A stretch of DNA of 64,000 bases from Microbispora sp. NBC_01189 (GTDB lineage: Bacteria > Actinomycetota > Actinomycetes > Streptosporangiales > Streptosporangiaceae). The DNA lies in NCBI RefSeq assembly GCF_036010665.1, contig NZ_CP108581.1, positions 2,771,501 to 2,835,500 of the forward strand, given 5' to 3'. Positions within the stretch are counted from its first letter, which is position 1, and every line of letters starts with the position of its first letter. A model generated the notes under the pieces. It was not told where the DNA came from. It searched no databases and saw only the letters and a program-made list of their open reading frames with translations. Positions 23,018 to 31,297 of the stretch are shown here, one piece after another. The position numbers and the translations under genes are program-made.

Positions 23018-23344
23018 TCAGCCGATGGCGAGGCCCAGGCCGACGAGGAGCCCCACGTTGAGGAGGTGCCTTCTGTAGACCACGGTCGACGTGTCGCCGC
23101 AGGTGCTGCAGGTCGGCGTGCAGGTCGGGTCCGGGGTGGGCGACGTCGGCGCCTCCAAGGTCGTCACGGTCGGCGTCGGCGTCGCGGTCGGCGGGCAGAC
23201 GGTGATCGTGATTGTGATCGTGTTACACGCCGGCTGAGCCTGCGGAGCGGCCACCGCGGCCGTCGCCGGCGCGGCCATGGCCGCGCCTCCGGCCAGCACC
23301 GCGCCGGCCAGCAGCCCCTTGAGGAGATTCGTGCGCTTACGCAT
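23018..23344 (-). CDS. Small secreted Thr/Pro-rich protein with Cys cluster and Gly/Leu tail
   Basis: 108 residues from ATG 23344 (AAAGGTAAGGAA upstream). Signal peptide (LLKGLLAGAVLAGGAAMAAPATA), a short hydrophobic TITITITVCPP stretch, a Thr/Pro-rich linker, a Cys cluster (CTPTCSTCGDTS), then a C-terminal hydrophobic segment (LLNVGLLVGLGLAIG) ending at the stop. The order signal-linker-Cys cluster-Gly/Leu tail mirrors the 22058 gene, 207 bp away on the same strand. Function unknown; cell-surface location inferred. Confidence 0.75.
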   Translation of the reverse strand: MRKRTNLLKGLLAGAVLAGGAAMAAPATAAVAAPQAQPACNTITITITVCPPTATPTPTVTTLEAPTSPTPDPTCTPTCSTCGDTSTVVYRRHLLNVGLLVGLGLAIG

Positions 23345-23658
23345 TTCCTTACCTTTCAAACAGCGATGCTCGAGAAATCGAGATTGCAGCTCGGCGGGGA
23401 CGTTCCTCCCCGGTGTCACCGTGTGAACATCCTGCCAGCCGGTAAATCTCCCCGGCTCTGCCGACACAAACGACTGCCCCCATGTTTTCCCAGGTGTTTG
23501 CCACTCCCAGAATGAGGGAGCCCGAATTATTCGTCGCTGTCGCATCAGGCCGCTTATTCGATATCCGACATTGAACCCAAATCAATCACCGGCGGGGCGA
23601 CATGAAAAAAGGCCGGGGACACGCCCCGGCCCTCACGCCCTGCTCACGTCGGCCCGTG
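23345..23658. other. Intergenic region with terminator, no gene
   Basis: 314 bp between the small secreted protein gene and the flavin reductase gene, both on the minus strand. It holds the reductase terminator at 23605-23631 and an AT-richer stretch (23440-23590) that should carry the promoter of the secreted protein gene. Confidence 0.7.
23605..23631 (-). terminator. Intrinsic terminator of the flavin reductase gene
   Basis: On the minus strand an 8-bp perfect stem GGCCGGGG / CCCCGGCC with 5-nt loop is followed by six T residues, 28 bp after the stop codon. It is the only textbook stem plus T-run seen in the window. Confidence 0.92.
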
Positions 23659-25074
23659 TCACAGGCCGTACTCCTCCAGCAGGCGCAGCCACACCTCGCT
23701 CACGGTCGGGTAGGAGGGCACGGCGTGCCACAGGTCGTCCAGGGTGACCCCGGCGGTGACCGCGATCGTCGCGGCGTGCAGCAACTCGGCCGCGCCGGGA
23801 GCCACGAAGGTCACGCCGAGCAGCACCCGGCGGCGCTCGTCGACCACCGCCTTGGCCCTGCCTCCGTAACCGTCGCCGAGCAGGTAGCCGCCGGCCACCT
23901 GGCCCATCTCGTACTCGACGGCGCGTACGTCGAAGCCCTCGGCACGGGCCTGCGCCTCGGTGCGGCCCACCGCGCACACCTGGGGATCGGTGAAGATCAC
24001 CTGGGGGGCGCCGAGCCCGTGCCCGCGGTCGCGCATCGAGGGCCGGTCGTCCGCCTCGCCCCGGGCCCGGGCGACGATCACGTCCGAGGCGATCCGCGCC
24101 TGATACTTGCCCATGTGCGTGAGCAGGGCCAGGCCGTTGACGTCGCCCACCGCGTAGAGCCAGCCGTCGGCCACGCCGGTGGCCCGCATGCCGTCGTCCA
24201 CGCCCACCGGACCCGACTCCGGCAGGCCCACCGACGCCAGGCCGAGATCGCCGGTGGCGGGACGGCGCCCGGTGGCGACCAGGATCTCGTCGGCCGTGAT
24301 CGCGTCTCCGCTCGCCAGCCGCACCGTCACCTCTCCGCCCGGCTCCGGCCGCTCGACCTTCTCGGCGCTCTCACGGAGGCGGACGCCGACGCCCTGCTCG
24401 GTCAGCGACCGCGCCACCGCCTCCCCGGCGAAGGGCTCCACCCGGTCGAGCAGCCCGTCACCCCGGACCAGCATGGTCACCTCCCGCGACCCGAGCCCGC
24501 GCATGGCCTGCGCCATCTCGCACGCGACCACGCCGCCGCCGATCACCACGAGCCGGTCCGGTACGGCGCGAACCGCGGTCACCTCACGGTTCGTCCACGG
24601 CCGCGCGGCGGCCAGCCCGGCGACCGGGGGGATGACCGCGCCGCTGCCGGTGGCGAGCACGACGGCGTGGTTCGCGGTGAGCGCGCGCGTGCCGCCGTCG
24701 GCCGTCGCGACCTCGACGCTCCGGGCGCCGGTGAGCCGCCCGGCGCCGCGTACGAGCGTCACCTTCGCGGAGTCGAGCCACCTCGCCTGCCCGCTGTCGT
24801 CGTAGTTCGAGACCACGGTGTCACGGTGGGCCAGCACGGCGCCGGCGTCGATCGGGCCGTCGAGCCGCAGCCCCGCGACCCGGCTCACCTCGCCCGCGAG
24901 GTCGACCGGCCGCAGCAGCGCCTTGCTCGGCATGCAGGCCCAGTAGGAGCACTCCCCACCGGCCAGTTCACGCTCGACGACGACGGTGCTCAGCCCGGCC
25001 GCCGCCACCCGCCCGGCGACCACCTCCCCCGCCGGTCCCGCGCCCACCACGATCACATCGAAGACTTCCGGCAT
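23659..25074 (-). CDS. Pyridine nucleotide-disulfide oxidoreductase, class I
   Basis: 471 residues from ATG 25074 (GAGAGGAAGGG upstream). FAD-binding VIVVGAGPAGEVVA (about 7-20), the redox-active pair in GGECSYWACMPSK (C-x4-C, about 40-52), NAD(P)-binding VVIGGGVVACEMA and the C-terminal dimerisation domain with VIFTDPQVCAVG and the His-x4-Glu-like SYPTVSEV. It resembles dihydrolipoamide dehydrogenase or mercuric reductase relatives, but CSYWAC differs from the CLNVGC of those enzymes, so the substrate is unclear. Single gene with its own terminator. Confidence 0.92.
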   Translation of the reverse strand: MPEVFDVIVVGAGPAGEVVAGRVAAAGLSTVVVERELAGGECSYWACMPSKALLRPVDLAGEVSRVAGLRLDGPIDAGAVLAHRDTVVSNYDDSGQARWLDSAKVTLVRGAGRLTGARSVEVATADGGTRALTANHAVVLATGSGAVIPPVAGLAAARPWTNREVTAVRAVPDRLVVIGGGVVACEMAQAMRGLGSREVTMLVRGDGLLDRVEPFAGEAVARSLTEQGVGVRLRESAEKVERPEPGGEVTVRLASGDAITADEILVATGRRPATGDLGLASVGLPESGPVGVDDGMRATGVADGWLYAVGDVNGLALLTHMGKYQARIASDVIVARARGEADDRPSMRDRGHGLGAPQVIFTDPQVCAVGRTEAQARAEGFDVRAVEYEMGQVAGGYLLGDGYGGRAKAVVDERRRVLLGVTFVAPGAAELLHAATIAVTAGVTLDDLWHAVPSYPTVSEVWLRLLEEYGL

Positions 25075-25108
25075 GGTCACCCTTCCTCTCGTACCGTCGT
25101 CCACCCTG

Positions 25109-25816
25109 TCACGGGCGCCGCGAGGTCACGGAGACGAGCCCGCCCTCGTAGGCCGCGATGACGAGCTGAGCCCGATCCCGGGCGCCCAGCTTGGCGAGCA
25201 GGTGACCGATGTGGGTCTTGACCGTGGCCGTGCTCACGTGCAGCGCGGCGGCGATCTCCTGGTTGGACAGGCCGCGCGCGACAAGAGTGAGCACCTCGCG
25301 TTCCCGCCCGGTGAGGCCGTCCAGCGACGCGTCCCGTCGCGAGCGGGCCGGGGTGGTTCGGGCGAACTCGGCGATCAGCCGCCGGGTGACGCTCGGCGCC
25401 AGCAGCCCCTCCCCCGCCGCGACGACGCGGATCGCCGCGAGCAGGTGGGCCGGCGGGGTGTTCTTCAGCAGGAAACCGCCGGCCCCCGCACGCAGCCCCG
25501 CGTAGACGTACTCGTCCAGGTCGAACGTGGTGAGGATCAGCACCTTCACGGCGGCGGACTCGGCGCAGATCCGCCGGGTCGCCTCGATGCCGTCCAGGCC
25601 GGGCATGCGCACGTCCATCAGCACGACGTCGGGGCGTTCGCGCCGGGCCAGTTCGACGGCCTCCGTCCCGGTCCCCGCCTCGCCGACCGCGACCAGCCCG
25701 GGCGTGCTGTCGACCAGCAGGCGCAGGCTGCCGCGCAGCAGGTCCTGGTCGTCGGCGAGCAGCACGCGGATCATCTCAGGCATCTCAGGCATCTCAGGCA
25801 GCTCGGTTGCGGTCAC
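25109..25816 (-). CDS. NarL/LuxR-family response regulator
   Basis: 235 residues. GTG 25816 overlaps the histidine kinase stop (GTGA). The N-terminus carries EMPEMPEM from a 9-bp repeat, and MIRVLLADDQ starts the receiver. Receiver about 16-130 with acidic pocket DDQ and phospho-acceptor Asp in VVLMDVRMPG (about 68); the switch Thr is in LILTTFD and Lys in FLLKN. LuxR helix-turn-helix about 170-225 (LTGREREVLTLVARGLSNQEIAAALHVSTATVKTH). Partner of the upstream kinase; probable targets are the ABC-2 exporter genes beside it. Confidence 0.95.
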   Translation of the reverse strand: MTATELPEMPEMPEMIRVLLADDQDLLRGSLRLLVDSTPGLVAVGEAGTGTEAVELARRERPDVVLMDVRMPGLDGIEATRRICAESAAVKVLILTTFDLDEYVYAGLRAGAGGFLLKNTPPAHLLAAIRVVAAGEGLLAPSVTRRLIAEFARTTPARSRRDASLDGLTGREREVLTLVARGLSNQEIAAALHVSTATVKTHIGHLLAKLGARDRAQLVIAAYEGGLVSVTSRRP

Positions 25817-26997
25817 CGATCCTCCCCATCGACGGCGGGGTTCCCGGGGTCTGGGACGGGCAGGCGGGCGAGCACCCGGAAGCCGCCCCCGGGGCGTGGC
25901 CCGGCCGTGAACTCGCCGCCGAACAGCAGTGCGCGCTCGCGCATGCCGATCAGGCCGTGCCCGGGCGGGCCCGGCGGCAGCGTCCGGCGGCCGGGGCCGT
26001 CGTCGGTCACCTCGATCCGCACCTCGGCCGCGTCCCGCTCGACGAGGACCCGGCACCGGGCGGGAGCCGCGTGCCGTACGACGTTCGTGAGGGCCTCCCG
26101 CGCGATCCGGTGCACGGCGAGCTCCAGCGTCTCCGGCAGGGCGCCCGTCACGCGCACGTCCAGGTCGACCTCCACGCCTGCGGCGGCCGCCCGCTCCGCC
26201 AGTTCCGGCAGCGCCGCGAGACCGGCGGCCGGGGACCGGCCGGGAGAGTCGTCCCGCAACAGGCCGAGCGCCTGACGCATCTCCGCGAGGGCCCGTCTGC
26301 TGGTGTCCTCGATGACCCGCAGCGCCTCCCTCGCCTCCTCCGGGCGCCGGTCGGCCACGTGCGCGGCCACCCCTGCCTTCACCCCGATGAGGCTCAGCGT
26401 GTGGGAGACCACGTCGTGCAACTCGCGGGCGATGCGCAGCCGTTCCTCGGCGACCGCGCGCTCGGCCGCCCGCTCCGCCCCCAGTTCGGCGCCGCGCGCG
26501 GCGTACGCCCGCCGCTCCCGCACCGCCCGGCCGATCGTCCAGGCGCCGCCCAGTGCCAGCGCGCCGAGCACCAGGCTCGCCACGATCCTTCTGGACGCCG
26601 GCTCCGCCGACACCCCGCCGACCGCGGCGAACAGCAGCGCCCCCAGGCTCAGCACCCCGATCGCCGTCGTCGGCTCCCACCTGCGCCGCGGCGTCGTCAG
26701 CGCGACCGGATAGAGCGCGTACGCCGCGGCGGCCAGCGGCTCGCGGACGACGCCGAGCACCGCCGCGGCCACGGACGCGGCGAGCACGACGCCGAAGACC
26801 GGCAGCGGCCACCGCCGCCTGACCGCGACGGGCAGCGTCATCACCGCGATCAGGGCGTGCGCGGTCCACGTGGCCGGCCCGCCCGCCTGGAGGGACAGCA
26901 CGAACGCGTATCCCAGCCCGGCCAGGGTGTCGAGTGCGACCAGCTCACCGCGGCGCAGCGGCCGGGGGAACAGCGGCCGTACGTCCGGATCGTCCAC
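25813..26997 (-). CDS. NarL-type sensor histidine kinase
   Basis: 394 residues from GTG 26997; ATG 27051 is an in-frame alternative, and conserved-looking sequence begins near VDDPDVRPLFPRPLRR. Several hydrophobic segments in the first 170 residues form the membrane sensor. HisKA_3 is at about 200-265 with the phospho-acceptor His in IARELHDVVSHTLSLI. The HATPase domain follows (about 300-390) with NVVRHA, VTDDGPGR and GHGLIGMRERA. The response regulator overlaps its stop. Divergent from the ABC exporter at 27130, a common drug-efflux arrangement. Confidence 0.94.
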   Translation of the reverse strand: MDDPDVRPLFPRPLRRGELVALDTLAGLGYAFVLSLQAGGPATWTAHALIAVMTLPVAVRRRWPLPVFGVVLAASVAAAVLGVVREPLAAAAYALYPVALTTPRRRWEPTTAIGVLSLGALLFAAVGGVSAEPASRRIVASLVLGALALGGAWTIGRAVRERRAYAARGAELGAERAAERAVAEERLRIARELHDVVSHTLSLIGVKAGVAAHVADRRPEEAREALRVIEDTSRRALAEMRQALGLLRDDSPGRSPAAGLAALPELAERAAAAGVEVDLDVRVTGALPETLELAVHRIAREALTNVVRHAAPARCRVLVERDAAEVRIEVTDDGPGRRTLPPGPPGHGLIGMRERALLFGGEFTAGPRPGGGFRVLARLPVPDPGNPAVDGEDR

Positions 26998-27129
26998 CCG
27001 CCCACGGTAGACCGCGCGGAGCCCCGGCCGCCTCCCACCGGGGTCTGTCATCTCGTGGTCGGAGGGACGGCGAGAAGATCGCCCCCGGGCCCGACGCCGG
27101 GACGGGCCACCGCGCGGGACCGTCGAGAC

Positions 27130-28083
27130 ATGATCGAAGTCAGAGAGCTGACCAAACGGTTCGGCCGTACGGTCGCCGTGGACGGGCTGACGTTCCACGT
27201 GAAACCAGGCCGGGTCACCGGGTTCCTCGGGCCGAACGGCGCCGGCAAGTCGACGACCATGCGGGTGATCCTCGGCCTGGACCATCCGGCGAGCGGTGCG
27301 GCGCTCGTCGGGGGCCGCCGTTATGCCGGCATCCGCCACCCCATGCGGGAAGTGGGCGCCCTCCTGGACGCCGGGGCGGTCCAGGGGGGTCGCACACCGC
27401 TCGGCCACCTGAGCTGGATCGCCCGCAGCAACCGCGTCGGCCGGGATCGGGTCGTGTCCGTGATCGAGCAGGTAGGCCTCGCGGGGGTGGCGCGCAAGCG
27501 GATCGCCGGCTTCTCCCTCGGCATGCGGCAGCGCCTCGGCATCGCCGCCGCGCTGCTCGGCGACCCCGGCGTGCTGCTGTTCGACGAGCCGGTCAACGGC
27601 CTCGACCCGGACGGCGTGCGCTGGATCCGCGAGCTGATGCGCGGCCTCGCCGCCGAGGGGCGCACGGTGCTGCTGTCGAGCCACCTGATGAGCGAGATGG
27701 AGCTCACCGCCGACCACCTGGTGATCATCGGCCGTGGGCGGCTCCTCGCCGACACCGCCATGCGCGACCTGACGGGCGTACGGGACGTGTTCGTCCGCAG
27801 CACCCGCGCCGCGGATCTCGCCGCCGCGCTGTCGGCCGCGGGCGGAACGGTCACTCCGGCCGGGCCGGGGAACGGGGCGGGGGCGGGGAGCGGGGAAGGG
27901 GCGGACCTGTCGGTGCGCGGGCTCGACCCGGTCGAGATCGGCGACCTCGCCGCCCGGCACGCGATCCCGGTGCACGAGATCACGCCGCGCGCCGCCTCGC
28001 TGGAGGAGACCTACCTGCGGCTCACCGAGAACGTGACGGACCACGTGAGCGCCGATCCCCTGCGTGGGAGGGCGGGCCGATGA
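27130..28083 (+). CDS. ABC exporter ATP-binding protein (DrrA/BcrA type)
   Basis: 317 residues. Walker A GPNGAGKST (about 36-44), Q-loop region replaced by VGALLDAGAV, signature FSLGMRQRLGI, Walker B VLLFDEPVNGLDPDG, H-switch SSHLMSEMEL. The C-terminal extension (about 220-317) includes a Gly/Ala-rich linker. The stop overlaps the next start (ATGA). It powers the ABC-2 permease encoded downstream; the divergent two-component system is the likely regulator. Substrate unknown; lipid, peptide or drug export is typical. Confidence 0.94.
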   Translation: MIEVRELTKRFGRTVAVDGLTFHVKPGRVTGFLGPNGAGKSTTMRVILGLDHPASGAALVGGRRYAGIRHPMREVGALLDAGAVQGGRTPLGHLSWIARSNRVGRDRVVSVIEQVGLAGVARKRIAGFSLGMRQRLGIAAALLGDPGVLLFDEPVNGLDPDGVRWIRELMRGLAAEGRTVLLSSHLMSEMELTADHLVIIGRGRLLADTAMRDLTGVRDVFVRSTRAADLAAALSAAGGTVTPAGPGNGAGAGSGEGADLSVRGLDPVEIGDLAARHAIPVHEITPRAASLEETYLRLTENVTDHVSADPLRGRAGR

Positions 28084-28862
28084 TCGACGCGCTGGCCGCC
28101 GAGTGGCTCAAGCTCCGCACCCTCCGGTCCACCTCCGTCGTCCTCGGGGTGGTGGTGGTCGTCGTCGGCCTCATGGCCCTGCTGGCGTGGTACGCCGCGG
28201 GCCTCTGGGACGGCCTGCCCCCCGATCAGCGGGACCATCTCGCCGTGTCGTCGCTGCCGGAGCTCACCGGCATGCTCGGCTCGCTGTGCCTGGCCGTGCT
28301 GGGCGTGCTCGCCGTCTCCGGTGAGTACGCCACCGGCATGATCCGGAGCACGTTCACCGTGCTGCCGTCGCGCGGGCGGGTGCTGGCCGCCAAGGCGGCC
28401 GTCCTCGCAGTCGTGTCGTTCTGCGCCGGGCTCGCGGCCATCCTCGCGACGTACGCGCTGGGGCGGCTGATCATCGGTGACCGCGCCATCCGGGGGCAGT
28501 CGGCCGAGCCGCTCGCCCGGCAGCTCCCGCTCTTCCTGGCGATGAGCCTCGCCGTCGTGATGTTCGCGCTGATCGGGTTGGGCCTGGCCGCGGTCACGCG
28601 ATCCGCCGTCGCCGCGATCGCCGTGCTGGTGGCCCTGTGGTACGTCGTCCCCCTCGTGGCCTTCAACCTCCCGGCTCCGTGGGGCGACCGCCTCGGCTCC
28701 GTGCTCCCCGGCGCCCTGGCGGGCGAGCTGGCCGGCACCGGCAACCCCGGCTCGGTCGGCGGCTCCCTGCTCTCTCCCGCCGCCGCGCTCGCGGTCATGG
28801 TCGCCTGGGTGGCCGTGCCGTACGGGGTGGCCGCCGTCCTGCTGACCCGCAGGGACGCGTGA
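28080..28862 (+). CDS. ABC-2 type exporter permease
   Basis: 260 residues with six predicted membrane helices: VVLGVVVVVVGLMALLAWYA near the N-terminus, then LGSLCLAVLGVLAVSGE and later hydrophobic blocks. The GEYATGMIRSTFTVLPSRGRVLAAKA segment is characteristic of the family. ATG overlaps the ATPase stop, with GGGAGGG upstream, so the subunits are translationally coupled. It ends in a short basic tail (LLTRRDA). Confidence 0.93.
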   Translation: MIDALAAEWLKLRTLRSTSVVLGVVVVVVGLMALLAWYAAGLWDGLPPDQRDHLAVSSLPELTGMLGSLCLAVLGVLAVSGEYATGMIRSTFTVLPSRGRVLAAKAAVLAVVSFCAGLAAILATYALGRLIIGDRAIRGQSAEPLARQLPLFLAMSLAVVMFALIGLGLAAVTRSAVAAIAVLVALWYVVPLVAFNLPAPWGDRLGSVLPGALAGELAGTGNPGSVGGSLLSPAAALAVMVAWVAVPYGVAAVLLTRRDA

Positions 28863-28872
28863 GCCGGCCATA

Positions 28873-28943
28873 TGAGGGCGGGTGGGTGAGGGCGGGCATG
28901 TGAGGGCGGGCGGGTGAGGGTCGGGCGGGTGAGGGCGGGGCGG
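28873..28943 (+). repeat. 14-bp GC-rich tandem repeat x5
   Basis: Five copies of a unit near TGAGGGCGGGCGGG lie between the exporter permease stop and the maleylpyruvate-isomerase-like gene. It covers most of the intergenic space and may supply the ribosome-binding purines of the next gene. Confidence 0.9.
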
Positions 28944-28962
28944 CTCCGGGTACGGCTTCCCC

Positions 28963-29679
28963 ATGACGACCTCAGCACGGGACGAACTGACGGGGCTCGA
29001 CCCCTTCGACATCTTCGACACCGAGGCCGCCCGGCTCGACCGCTACTTCTCCTCGCTCGACGACGACGGCTGGAACCGCCCGTCGCGATGCGAGGGCTGG
29101 ACGACCCGCGACGTGCTCGCCCACCTGGCGGGTGAGGAGCTGTACAACCACGCGTGTCTCGACGACGACATCGACGGGTTCTTCGAGATGCTCGAACACG
29201 AGGGCGTGCGCGGCGGCTTCGACGGTTTCAACGAATGGTGCGTGCGCAGGCGCCGCGGACTGCCGGTGGAGCAGGTGCTCGACGAGTGGCGGACGAAGAA
29301 CGCGGAGACGCGCCGGCGGATGCGGGCCCTGGGCCGCGACGGCACCCTGCACACCTCGGCCGGGCCGTACCCGGTGGGCCTGCAGACCTTCCACTACGAC
29401 TCGGAGTACGCCACGCACGCCGACGACGTGGGGGCGCCGGTGACCCAGGACGAGGCCGGGGACCGCCTCGGCTGGCGGGTCCCCGTCGGCCTGTTCGCGC
29501 TGGCGGAGCGTGGGTCGAAGGCGCAGGTCGTCCACGTCTGCGGCCGGATCGAGGTCCAGGTGGACGGCCTGACCGCCGATCTCGGCCCCGAGGAGTTCGT
29601 GGAGGCGACCGTCGGCCGCCTGCCCGCCGGCCACCTGCTCGACTCCCGCGTCCGCGGCGCACTGCGCTGCCTTGCCTGA
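28963..29679 (+). CDS. DinB/mycothiol-dependent maleylpyruvate isomerase-like protein
   Basis: 238 residues. The N-terminal DinB-like four-helix domain (about 20-160) has the usual start LDRYFSSLDDDGWNRPSRCEGWTTRDVLAHLAGEE with His in HLAG and a second metal-ligand candidate in FHYDSEYATHADD. The C-terminal alpha/beta domain has VVHVCGRIEVQVDG. Members use a divalent metal and mycothiol for isomerisation or thiol transfer. Substrate not predictable. The 14-bp repeat array directly precedes it. Confidence 0.9.
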   Translation: MTTSARDELTGLDPFDIFDTEAARLDRYFSSLDDDGWNRPSRCEGWTTRDVLAHLAGEELYNHACLDDDIDGFFEMLEHEGVRGGFDGFNEWCVRRRRGLPVEQVLDEWRTKNAETRRRMRALGRDGTLHTSAGPYPVGLQTFHYDSEYATHADDVGAPVTQDEAGDRLGWRVPVGLFALAERGSKAQVVHVCGRIEVQVDGLTADLGPEEFVEATVGRLPAGHLLDSRVRGALRCLA

Positions 29680-29960
29680 CGGCTCTGTTTTGCCTGACGG
29701 TGCTGCCTTGCCTGAGTGTGCTGCCTCGCGTAACAGCTGTCTCGCGTAACGGATCGGACCGTGCCCTCGGCACCGGTGGTAATAAGACCCGCGTGGTCCG
29801 CCGCGCCGTCGTCCGCGCGGGTCGCGGTCCCGTACGCCGGAGTGCCCGCCGCGGACGCCCGGCGGGCTGGCCGGCAGGGTGGCCGACAGGATGGCCGGCT
29901 GGGCTGACGGCGGGACGCGCGGCGGGCGACCCGGCGCTGCCCGGCGCAGGCCCGGACGCG

Positions 29961-30020
29961 CTGCCGGTTGTGCTGCCGGTTGTGCCCCCGGTCGTGCTGC
30001 CGGTCGTGCTGCCGGACAGG
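29961..30020 (+). repeat. 12-bp tandem repeat x5
   Basis: Units close to CTGCCGGTTGTG or CTGCCGGTCGTG repeat five times inside the low-complexity intergenic region. Confidence 0.9.
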
Positions 30021-30180
30021 CCGGCGTGGGCGCGGAACCGGCGCCGCGGCGGGTGGACGGGACGTGCGCGGCCGGGCGGCCGGGGCAGGCCGCCCGGCCG
30101 GCGCGTAGCGCGACATGACCGCGCTCCCGTATATGTCGGATATGTGATGTCAGCCGTTGAACGTCTCACTGCGAAGTCCC

Positions 30181-30204
30181 CGAATGTCCCCGAATGTCCC
30201 CGAA
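30181..30204 (+). repeat. 10-bp repeat in intergenic DNA
   Basis: GAATGTCCCC occurs twice in tandem, flanked by related GAAGTCCCC and GAAA partial copies. No function assigned. Confidence 0.75.
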
Positions 30205-30376
30205 AGAAGATGCGGCCAGGACAGGCCGGTTTGCCCGGGGGGATCCAGACGTGCGGCGGCGCGTCAACGATGCACCGGGATCGGGCCCAAAGCAATCAGG
30301 CGCGCCATACGGAACGCATTCGGCCCGATTAGCGCCCGATCAGGCAGCTGACAGGAGAGCAGGTCAGGGCAGCAGA

Positions 30377-31237
30377 TCAGGGCAACCAGGAGACGCGGCC
30401 GCGCAGCAGGCCGTACCCCACGAAGGCGACCACGTCGATCACCGTGTGCGCGACGATCAGCGGCATCGTGCGCCCCCAGCGCTGGTACAGCCGGCCGAAG
30501 ACCACGCCCATCGCGATGTTGCCGACGAAGCCGCCGAAGCCCTGATAGAGGTGGTAGGAGCCGCGCAGGACGGCCGACGCGCCCACCGACCGCCACGGCG
30601 ACCAGCCGCGCTGCCGCAGCCGGTGCAGCAGATATCCGCTGACCAGCACCTCCTCCAGCACACCGTTCTGGGCGGCCTCGGCGACCAGGACGGGCACCCG
30701 CCACCAGGCGTCCGGCAGGCTGTCCGGCACGACGTTGAGGTTGATCCCGGACCTGAAGGCGAACAGGTAGAACACCAGCCCGGTGCCGCCGATCACGGCC
30801 GCAAGCAGGGCGCCGCGCAGCGTGTCGCGTCCCGGCTCCCGCCAGTCGGCCCCGATCGTCCGCATGGACTCGCCCGACCGCGCCAGCAGGTATGCCACGA
30901 GCCCCACCGGGGCAAGGTTCACCGCGATCCCCGCGAGGTGCAGTGTGAGGTCCAGCCACGGGCGGCCGGGGGCCAGCGAGCCGACGAGCACGGCGTGCTG
31001 GTCGCCCAGTTCCTTCGGGGCGGTCAGCGCGCCGACCAGGTGGATGAGCGACAGCAGCGCGCTGGCGCCGAGCGAGACCGCGAAGACCACGACGATCTCC
31101 GGGCCGATCAGCCGCGGGGTGAGCCCCCGCAGGCCGTCCTGCCCCTGCTCGGCGGGCCCCTGCTCGTCGGACCCCTGCTCGTCGGACCCCTGCTCATCGG
31201 ACACGGCGGCGACCGGCCGTCCGGGAACGTCCTCCAT
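30377..31237 (-). CDS. CPBP-family intramembrane metalloprotease (CAAX-like)
   Basis: 286 residues with about eight membrane helices. The N-terminus carries SDEQG repeats from four 15-bp units at 31142-31201. The family motifs in the second half are EEVLVSGYLLHRL (Glu-Glu pair, about 198-199, with Ser where Arg is usual), a His in YHLYQGFGGF, the Asn of GNIAMG and the final His of AHTVIDV. These are putative glutamyl endopeptidases or self-immunity/scaffold proteins. Single gene convergent with low-complexity DNA. Confidence 0.88.
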   Translation of the reverse strand: MEDVPGRPVAAVSDEQGSDEQGSDEQGPAEQGQDGLRGLTPRLIGPEIVVVFAVSLGASALLSLIHLVGALTAPKELGDQHAVLVGSLAPGRPWLDLTLHLAGIAVNLAPVGLVAYLLARSGESMRTIGADWREPGRDTLRGALLAAVIGGTGLVFYLFAFRSGINLNVVPDSLPDAWWRVPVLVAEAAQNGVLEEVLVSGYLLHRLRQRGWSPWRSVGASAVLRGSYHLYQGFGGFVGNIAMGVVFGRLYQRWGRTMPLIVAHTVIDVVAFVGYGLLRGRVSWLP

Positions 31238-31297
31238 GGTGGCAGGGTAGCCGCCCCCGGGACACGGCCGTCCGCCCGCTCAGCCCGTTCGGCCCCC

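Larger units (their letters stand above)
29680..30376. other. Long low-complexity intergenic region
   Basis: 697 bp without a convincing gene. It holds near-repeats of TTGCCTGACGG/CTGCC just after the previous stop, Gly/Pro-like GC-rich repeats including 29961-30020, and GAATGTCCCC repeats near 30180. Open frames on both strands result from GC-rich composition. It may be a decayed gene or repeat-expansion site. Confidence 0.65.
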
